NCBI GenBank assembly: GCA_028867395.1
Contig: JAGWGO010000047.1
Location: forward strand, 1 to 8,639
Direction: 5' to 3'
From: Nitrososphaerota archaeon
GTDB lineage: Archaea > Thermoproteota > Nitrososphaeria > Nitrososphaerales > Nitrosopumilaceae
DNA length: 8,639 nt
Shown: positions 1 to 5,094 of the stretch, piece by piece
Layout: every line of letters begins with the position of its first letter
How positions within the stretch are numbered: the stretch's first letter is position 1
The notes under the pieces: generated by a model
The model's input: the letters and a program-made list of their open reading frames with translations, nothing else
What the model was told of the DNA's origin: nothing
Databases searched by the model: none
Program-made: the position numbers and the translations under genes

Positions 1-2279
1 ACTATGGTACAATAACAAACAGTGGCACAATCATCAATGCCTTTTGCGCTTTTAGTGGTGGTGGATTTCCCGAAGGGATTATCGCTAACTTAGGTACAAT
101 TACCAATAACAACGGAGGAGTTATTTCAAATGCTGCCAGTATCATAGATGGCAACGACCTTAATGGTAACTACGGGAATGGTATAATCAACAATGATGGT
201 GTAATAAACAACGACATTCCTAACGGATCGATCTATAATAATCAAGGCACGATCAATAACAACTCTGGCGGTGTCATCTACAACCATTTTCATATTTCCT
301 TCGGTGGTACTGTCTTAAACTCTGGTATAATTGACAATTTAGGTAACGTAACCCAAGTGGTTATGCGTAATCAAATTACGGTCGACATCGACGGCACTCT
401 CACTAACTCTGGTACCATCTCAAATTATGGTGCCCTTAGTATAGATTCGCACGGTACCATCTCAAACTCTGGTACAATAAACAATTACTATGTTATTACC
501 AACTCCGCTATTCTCACAAACAATGGGAATCTCAATGAATTTTGCGGGGGTAGTTTATCAAATAATCCCCCCACAGGCACAGCACCAACTATGAAATGTA
601 GCTTTACTACCACATCAGTTTCCTCATCACAGAATCCCTCCGCTGTTGGTAAATCAGTACTGTTTACAGTTTCCGTGTCACCGTCTACTGCAAGTGGCAC
701 AGTTCAATTCTACCAACCCGCTACTAGTATATCCGCTACCCTTCAAGGAACCCCGTTAGGGTCAGGTACTTTATCAGACGGCAAAGCATCACTCTCAATA
801 ACGTCATTGGGCGTCGGGCAGAACCCCCTAGTCGCCTATTATTCTGGTGACACGACTGACGGACCTAGTATAAGTTCTATAATAACACAGACGGTTATTG
901 CTCATTCACCAGAAACCATTAATGGTTCCTATAACGTAAATGAGAATACACCGTCACAATTAGCTTTAGGCCACAGGCAGGATATTGACAATGTATCTAA
1001 TTGTACTTACTCGATTGTGACAAATCCTTTACATGGAGCGCTCTCTGCTTTCAACCCCACAACGGGTTCTGTAACTTATACTCCGAATAAAGATTATACT
1101 GGAATTGATAGTTTCAGCTACGTCGCCAGTTTTGAATCTTTACAAGGTAGTGTTGGAACATTCAATCTAACAATTCAACCATATAGATCCACACCTGATC
1201 CTACAAGTCTATCCATTACCCCAAATCCAGCTAGAACATACCAAGGATCACAAATTGCATTTACCGCAACACTTACTGATACCTCAAACTCACCACTCGT
1301 TCCAACTGGTGCTATATCATGGAGTGATAATGGTACAGGAGGGGCCTTCGGTCAGCCCATATGTACAACGCAAAACAACAACGCTCTCGTATGTAATGTG
1401 CAATATGCAACACTATCAAAAGCCGGAACGGTTACAATTACTGCTAATTTCGGTGGAGATAGTTTACACGCATCAAGCTTTGGTTCATCCACGTTAACAG
1501 TTTCGACACCCCCCCAAAGTACACAATCAATCCCAAATTCGACCCCAACATCACCACCAGCTAGTCAACAAAATAGCTTGCCTACTTCAAACCCAACACC
1601 GCAAACTGCTGTTACACAACCAGTCAGTCCCTCCATCTCAACTAACGTGAATCAGTCATCAGCAGTCATAACTGCTAATCAAACATCAATTCAAAAAACA
1701 CCCCCAGCAACTCCAAATTTTATGGCTTCTGCACAATCATCGGATAAGATTCATCTATCATGGGATGCTTCATCAGGAGCAACATCCTATCACATCCTTC
1801 GATCCAATTCTGCGTTGGGCCCATATTTTCCCGTTGCAACCAGCGTAACTACCAACTCATTTAATGATACGGGATTATTGGCATCTACAACATATTTCTA
1901 TAATCTCTATGCAGTAAGCAATGGAAACTCTACTTTGATTGGTACAGTTTCAGCCACAACCCAAGCTTCTACTACACAGGCCCCAAGTTACTCAACTACA
2001 CCTGAAACATACAATATTCCAAGCTGGGTCAAAAATAACGCCAAATGGTGGTCACAAGGAACCGTAAGCGATAGTGATTTCACTCAAGGCATACAATATT
2101 TGATTCAACAAAAGATAATCGTGATTCCTCAAACAACAGCCGTAAGTTCCCTATCTACCAATCAAATTCCCCCATGGGTCAAAGGCGTCGCTGGATGGTG
2201 GGCAGATGGAAAAATATCAGATAGTGAATTCGTACGAGGAATACAATTTCTCATACAAGCGGGCGTAATCAAAGTCTAG
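1..2279 (+). CDS. Large secreted surface mosaic protein: hexad repeats, Ig-like, cadherin-like, FN3 and twin C-terminal modules (5' end outside window)
   Basis: The reading frame is open from base 3 to a TAG at 2277-2279, followed at once by a second in-frame TAG. The start lies left of the window, and 758 residues are visible. The first in-window start codon (GTG at 357) is internal, because the same repeats continue upstream of it. Visible layout: residues 1-190 are Asn/Gly-rich hexad repeats such as TISNYG and TISNSG. About 200-299 resembles a bacterial Ig-like domain (Big_3_5 type). About 302-396 is cadherin-like/Big_9-like, with VNENTP near its start and GSVTYTPNKDYTG-type residues. About 399-500 is another Ig-like domain. 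About 501-565 is a Pro/Ser/Thr/Gln linker. About 566-658 is fibronectin type III. Residues 671-758 carry two copies of a Nitrososphaeria-typical WVKxxAxWW module. It is probably a cell-surface adhesin or matrix protein. No catalytic residues are seen, and the ligand is unknown. The secretion signal would be in the missing 5' end. Confidence 0.88.
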   Translation, partial: YGTITNSGTIINAFCAFSGGGFPEGIIANLGTITNNNGGVISNAASIIDGNDLNGNYGNGIINNDGVINNDIPNGSIYNNQGTINNNSGGVIYNHFHISFGGTVLNSGIIDNLGNVTQVVMRNQITVDIDGTLTNSGTISNYGALSIDSHGTISNSGTINNYYVITNSAILTNNGNLNEFCGGSLSNNPPTGTAPTMKCSFTTTSVSSSQNPSAVGKSVLFTVSVSPSTASGTVQFYQPATSISATLQGTPLGSGTLSDGKASLSITSLGVGQNPLVAYYSGDTTDGPSISSIITQTVIAHSPETINGSYNVNENTPSQLALGHRQDIDNVSNCTYSIVTNPLHGALSAFNPTTGSVTYTPNKDYTGIDSFSYVASFESLQGSVGTFNLTIQPYRSTPDPTSLSITPNPARTYQGSQIAFTATLTDTSNSPLVPTGAISWSDNGTGGAFGQPICTTQNNNALVCNVQYATLSKAGTVTITANFGGDSLHASSFGSSTLTVSTPPQSTQSIPNSTPTSPPASQQNSLPTSNPTPQTAVTQPVSPSISTNVNQSSAVITANQTSIQKTPPATPNFMASAQSSDKIHLSWDASSGATSYHILRSNSALGPYFPVATSVTTNSFNDTGLLASTTYFYNLYAVSNGNSTLIGTVSATTQASTTQAPSYSTTPETYNIPSWVKNNAKWWSQGTVSDSDFTQGIQYLIQQKIIVIPQTTAVSSLSTNQIPPWVKGVAGWWADGKISDSEFVRGIQFLIQAGVIKV
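3..534 (+). repeat. Hexad (xIxNxG) repeat array, copy A
   Basis: This is the coding repeat of the first gene. The translation runs in six-residue steps with Ile/Leu/Val at position 2, Asn at position 4 and Gly often at position 6, for example TLTNSG, TISNYG, TISNSG, TINNYY, VITNSA, ILTNNG. The steps are interrupted by short insertions. The pattern predicts a beta-solenoid with stacked Asn ladders. The fold is inferred from periodicity only. Confidence 0.75.
2016..2276 (+). repeat. Tandem pair of thaumarchaeal WVKxxAxWW modules
   Basis: Two copies of a roughly 37-residue module sit at the C-terminus of the first gene. Their first tryptophan codons are at 2025 and 2175, so the period is 150 bases or 50 residues. 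Shared residues: IP-x-WVK, A-x-WW, G, (S)DS(D/E)F, GIQ(Y/F)LIQ and a final I/V-rich strand. The copies differ clearly in DNA, so the duplication is old. This module recurs at the C-termini of many secreted Nitrososphaeria proteins; its function is not established. Confidence 0.8.
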
Positions 2280-2308
2280 TAGCTTTCAAGAACTTTGTTT
2301 AGCATTAG

Positions 2309-2316
2309 TTTTATTC
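2309..2316 (+). promoter_or_regulatory. Possible TATA box for the 51-residue ORF
   Basis: The AT-rich stretch TTTTATTC lies about 25 bases before the ATG at 2337. This is the spacing expected if transcription starts at or next to the start codon. The box is weak and unremarkable in AT-rich DNA. Confidence 0.25.
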
Positions 2317-2336
2317 TAAATTAGTGTAAAAATATC

Positions 2337-2492
2337 ATGATAGAATGGTTGATTGGTCTTCTAGTAGCCAAGTGGTGGACTGACAAGGAAGAAAAGAAGA
2401 AAGTTGAACCAGAGTTTTCAGGAAGCATTGATGCTAATGGCATACCTTATGGATATGTTAGATCTGGAGAGACTATTAGAGACTTGCAATAG
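2337..2492 (+). CDS. Possible 51-residue microprotein with a short hydrophobic N-terminus
   Basis: An ATG at 2337 opens a 52-codon frame ending at TAG 2490-2492, in the gap between two larger plus-strand genes. The product begins MIEWLIGLLVAKWW. This is a short hydrophobic or amphipathic stretch, probably too short for a standard transmembrane helix but able to associate with a membrane. It is followed by a charged segment (DKEEKKK) and a C-terminal part with GIPYGYVRSGET. The order hydrophobic head, Lys/Glu-rich hinge, polar tail looks like a small membrane-associated protein rather than random translation. There is no Shine-Dalgarno, and a weak TATA-like box lies at leaderless spacing. I recognise no family. 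It could be a chance ORF. Confidence 0.45.
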   Translation: MIEWLIGLLVAKWWTDKEEKKKVEPEFSGSIDANGIPYGYVRSGETIRDLQ

Positions 2493-2532
2493 CGAATTAA
2501 AAATGTAGTATTAACCTTGAGATCAGAGATCC

Positions 2533-2539
2533 TATAAAG
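2533..2539 (+). promoter_or_regulatory. TATA box of the Cdc48N-AN1-HExxH gene
   Basis: TATAAAG is centred 29 bases before the ATG at 2565 and only 20 before the alternative TTG at 2556. It therefore supports the ATG and a leaderless or very short-leader transcript. The box is bracketed by AGATC (2527-2531) and its reverse complement GATCT (2539-2543), with a further AGATC at 2520-2524. A regulator binding these would compete with TBP, but that is inference. Confidence 0.5.
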
Positions 2540-2564
2540 ATCTTTCAGAATATCATTGCATTCT

Positions 2565-4181
2565 ATGTTTCAAAAAAAGAAATGTCCTAATTGTGGTCGG
2601 GTGATGGAAAAGAAAAATGTGTGGCATGCAAGCAAAGGTCATTTTGTAAAGGAATGGGCCTGTCTACAATGCCCCTTCCCAGAAAGTACTCACAATGATA
2701 CTAAATCTGACTTCAAACCACCTGAACCGATTAAGGATACTCGAGAAGGAAACGAATCTCATATCGACACTCTTAGGTTAATTGTAGAAGAGGCGTATAC
2801 CAAAGACGTTGGAAGAGGACGGGCAAGAATAGATCATCATACTATGGATTTACTTGGCATTGAAGATCCAGAAGTTTTTGGAGAACCGACTTATCTTATT
2901 GAAATAGAGGGAAATAGAAGGACAGTAGCTTGGTGCTTACCGCTTCATCCTAGTGACGAATCAAAAGGAATCATTAGAATGGATGGTCTGATACGGCACA
3001 ATGCCGGCGTTGACACAGGTGATAAAATTACTCTAAGAAAAGTAAAAGCATCCAAAGCGGAGAAAGTTATAGTTTCAATGTTAATACCTGAAGATGAGGA
3101 TATTTCACGGCCAAAGGATATTCGATTTCTTTCTGGAATGCTCGATAAAATACCGATAGTCAGGGGAGATTTTGTAATGGTGCCATATTTTACCAGCAGG
3201 CTCTTCTTCAGAATAGTAGAACTAATTCCCTCACATGAAGCGGTAGTAGTGACTCAGAAATCAATTTTTGAACTGATAGATTCAACAGAGATACACGCTT
3301 CTACAGATAAAGAAAAATCTGCTCAAAAAACCAAATCCGTCTGTTCGTCTTGCTTGAACGAAATCATCTTTCCTTCAATTTTTACTTGTGCTTACTGTGG
3401 TGATGATTTTTGTGAAGAGCATCGGCTTGTAGAACATCACAACTGCATTAAAACTAGATATGTAAAATACATTAGAAAAAGTTGGCTTAGGAAAAAGGGT
3501 CAAAACGTTACAAGTGGGAAATATATGGTAGTCTGTGATACGTGTGGATTTCAATCTGGATCGAGTTATCCTATAGAAATAGCCGGCTCAGAACTTGAAG
3601 ATCATTTGAAGACTAAAGGGTGCGATGAAAAAAATATTTTTCTGGAGCAAACTAATGAAGATGAGTTTGATAAGGAGGTGGGAATTCCACTCCAATCCTC
3701 TGAATCCCATCAGGGCTGGTTATATGACTGCCTTGAGAAAGCAAAGGAAATAATCATCACACATCATTTACAAAACCCAACAGATGAAAGGTATCTTGAT
3801 TGCCGCAGCTTCTTTATGGCCAAGACCTTTGAGATAAACATTCAGAACACTAACGAATCCGCATACGCCTTCATAGGTCTTCAAGATGATTACCAATCCC
3901 AAGATCATTATATCGTAAGTATTCACGAAAACCTTTTTCGAGATTATACCTATTCCGAGGATATGTCAGATACTAGTCGAATGTATGACAATAAGAGAAT
4001 GGTCATAGTAGTACTCATTCACGAGTTGCTTCATGCACTACATCCAACATTACTACATGATGTACCGATGGGCATAAACCAGTTAGAACGGCTTTTGGCA
4101 AACAAAGCAGGATATTATGATGCCCTAAGAAACATGGAAAGATTTTCCCATTACGGCAGGATGAAGTTTTGTAGCAATTAG
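2565..4181 (+). CDS. Zinc ribbon - Cdc48 N domain - AN1 finger - HExxH metalloprotease-like fusion protein
   Basis: The product has 538 residues counted from ATG 2565; a TTG at 2556 would add three, but the TATA position favours the ATG. Domains in order: a zinc ribbon (C7, C10, C33, C36). Residues 65-235 match the Cdc48/VAT N domain, both the double-psi barrel (KDVGRGRARID, IIRMDGLIRHNAGV, GDKITLRKVKA) and the second subdomain (PIVRGDFVMVP). An AN1 finger has the full ligand set C260, C263, C275, C278, C283, H286, H292, C294. A possible C2HC finger has C324, C327, H347, C353. The C-terminal part holds HELLHALHP (H486, E487, H490) after a hydrophobic strand, with E508 as a plausible third zinc ligand of gluzincin type. 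There are no Walker A or B motifs, so this is not a Cdc48 ATPase. In known families, Cdc48 N domains and AN1 fingers bind adaptors or ubiquitin-like proteins. I infer a cytoplasmic protease or adaptor linked to AAA-dependent protein quality control. Protease activity is unproven. Confidence 0.85.
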   Translation: MFQKKKCPNCGRVMEKKNVWHASKGHFVKEWACLQCPFPESTHNDTKSDFKPPEPIKDTREGNESHIDTLRLIVEEAYTKDVGRGRARIDHHTMDLLGIEDPEVFGEPTYLIEIEGNRRTVAWCLPLHPSDESKGIIRMDGLIRHNAGVDTGDKITLRKVKASKAEKVIVSMLIPEDEDISRPKDIRFLSGMLDKIPIVRGDFVMVPYFTSRLFFRIVELIPSHEAVVVTQKSIFELIDSTEIHASTDKEKSAQKTKSVCSSCLNEIIFPSIFTCAYCGDDFCEEHRLVEHHNCIKTRYVKYIRKSWLRKKGQNVTSGKYMVVCDTCGFQSGSSYPIEIAGSELEDHLKTKGCDEKNIFLEQTNEDEFDKEVGIPLQSSESHQGWLYDCLEKAKEIIITHHLQNPTDERYLDCRSFFMAKTFEINIQNTNESAYAFIGLQDDYQSQDHYIVSIHENLFRDYTYSEDMSDTSRMYDNKRMVIVVLIHELLHALHPTLLHDVPMGINQLERLLANKAGYYDALRNMERFSHYGRMKFCSN

Positions 4182-4235
4182 GATTATTTCTAAATCATAT
4201 CACTAAAGAGATCTTGGCTAAACAAACTTGAATTG

Positions 4236-4748
4236 CTAGGCCCAGAGAGGATTTATGGTTCCACAGTAATCGCATTTTACGGTATTGCTGACTGCTATGT
4301 TCAATGCCGCGCCACATGCCTTGCACTTGTGAGGTTTTGAATGGGAAAGTTTCTTGCTCTTAAGCGTCCTTGAGGTCTTTTCAATATCGGTCAATGTGAT
4401 GACCCCAATCAGAGTGTCAACCCCTGACACTACGGGCAGCCTCATGACTCGAAGCTTTGACATCTTTTCCAACGCTGTCGATACCTTTTCTTTTGGAGAT
4501 ATAGTAACAACCTCCTTTACCATGATGTCCTTGATCTTGGTTTTCTCTCGTTTTCCGGCCTCAACATTACTAACATCCTTTAGGGTAACAATGCCAACCA
4601 ACCTTTTGTTGTCCACGACAGGTAGTCCTCCAAAGTGCTTTGTATGCATCAATTTTCGTGCCTGTTCTACACTCTGGTCGGGAGAAATTGTAAACAACTT
4701 AATGGACATTACCTCGGAAACAGACACGTCTTTTAGAATGGATGACAT
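4236..4748 (-). CDS. Two-CBS-domain protein with C-terminal zinc ribbon
   Basis: The product has 170 residues. CBS motif 1 spans about residues 8-60 (VMS...TISPDQSVEQA...GGLPVVDNKRLVGIVTLKD). CBS motif 2 spans about 72-124 (IMVKEVVTISPKEKVSTAL...RLPVV...LIGVITLTDI). Together they would form one Bateman module, which in this superfamily commonly senses adenine nucleotides or other ligands. After a Lys/Ser-rich linker comes a zinc ribbon with C142, C145, C159 and C162. The effector domain is only this ribbon, so a nucleic-acid- or protein-binding output is plausible but unproven. The gene converges on the Cdc48N-AN1-HExxH gene with 54 bases between stops, so the two are not co-transcribed. The ATG at 4748 has a well-placed upstream TATA box, supporting this start. 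Confidence 0.9.
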   Translation of the reverse strand: MSSILKDVSVSEVMSIKLFTISPDQSVEQARKLMHTKHFGGLPVVDNKRLVGIVTLKDVSNVEAGKREKTKIKDIMVKEVVTISPKEKVSTALEKMSKLRVMRLPVVSGVDTLIGVITLTDIEKTSRTLKSKKLSHSKPHKCKACGAALNIAVSNTVKCDYCGTINPLWA

Positions 4749-4771
4749 TTGACTGTATAATGTGAATCTGG

Positions 4772-4777
4772 TTTATA
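4772..4777 (-). promoter_or_regulatory. TATA box of the CBS-domain gene
   Basis: On the minus strand this reads TATAAA (GCTATAAAC in context), centred about 26-27 bases before the ATG at 4748. That is the canonical distance from TBP site to start site, implying a leaderless mRNA. Confidence 0.6.
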
Positions 4778-4977
4778 GCAATATTGCATTTTTATTCTTC
4801 GGCAATGAATCTGTTTGTCGGCTTATACAGACGAGATCGCCACAGTATTCAAAATCCAATATACTCTCCTTTGGTGCGTATAGATAAAATCAAATTTTTA
4901 CAAACTTCCAGTACTAGGTTATTACATAATACCATAAATTAAATTAGAATCAATATATTGGAAATATGTGGTAAACA

Positions 4978-4996
4978 CCCAGAATCTCAGTCTGGG
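4978..4996. repeat. Inverted repeat with 6-bp stem and 7-base loop
   Basis: CCCAGA (4978-4983) and TCTGGG (4991-4996) pair perfectly around a 7-base loop. TGGGA at 4993-4997 could instead pair with TCCCA at 5020-5024, so two exclusive folds are possible in a plus-strand transcript. No expression evidence can be seen. Confidence 0.45.
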
Positions 4997-5063
4997 AAAT
5001 GTACCTATAATAGGAAATATCCCACTAGACCCGCTGCTTCTAAGCCAGCCCAAAGCACTTACT

Positions 5064-5094
5064 ATTTTGTTGCAAAAGGAAAAGTCAACAAAAT
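5064..5094 (-). terminator. T-rich hairpin immediately after the FAD oxidoreductase stop codon
   Basis: ATTTTGTTG (5064-5072) and CAACAAAAT (5086-5094) form a perfect 9-bp inverted repeat with a 13-base loop that starts at the TAA of the minus-strand FAD gene. Read on the minus strand, the segment has several T tracts (TTTTG, ACTTTTCC, TTTTGC), fitting archaeal oligo-T termination. Read on the plus strand, the stem is followed by TATTTTTCTT, so it could also stop plus-strand transcription. Confidence 0.45.

Larger units (their letters stand above)
4749..5093. other. Gene-poor interval of about 345 bases between two minus-strand genes
   Basis: The interval holds the CBS gene promoter at its left edge and the T-rich end of the FAD gene at its right edge. 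Between them, stop codons are frequent in every frame I read. A 45-codon plus-strand frame (4805-4942) has no recognisable content. A plus-strand frame from about 4968 resembles the end of a MinD/Mrp-type ATPase (separate entry). A 6-bp perfect stem lies at 4978-4996 and a short CCTA/TAGG hairpin at 5004-5014. I see no tRNA, rRNA or CRISPR repeat. Confidence 0.5.

Noticed and set aside
3..534. CRISPR-like or satellite repeat array
   Set aside because: The repetition is at protein level with six-codon period and variable DNA. There are no conserved direct repeats with unique spacers.
488..700. 70-codon minus-strand frame, and the plus-strand frame at 1255-1497
   Set aside because: Both are shadows of the large surface-protein gene.
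2556..2564. TTG at 2556 as start of the Cdc48N-AN1-HExxH gene
   Set aside because: It adds only three residues (MHS), and TATAAAG is just 20 bases upstream. The ATG at 2565 has the better spacing.
2565..4181. Classification as Cdc48/VAT AAA ATPase
   Set aside because: Only the N domain is present; there is no Walker A, Walker B or arginine-finger region in the 538 residues.
4354..4752. 132-codon plus-strand frame
   Set aside because: It is antisense to the CBS gene, has Thr/Ser/Val-rich shadow composition and no recognisable domain.
4805..4942. 45-codon plus-strand ORF starting MNLFVGLYRRD
   Set aside because: It has no domain, no Shine-Dalgarno and ordinary noncoding-like composition. The only TATA-like box at the right distance belongs to the CBS gene on the other strand.
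4978..4996. tRNA anticodon arm, because the loop is seven bases with T at position 2
   Set aside because: No D arm, acceptor stem or GGTTCRA T-loop is present on either side.
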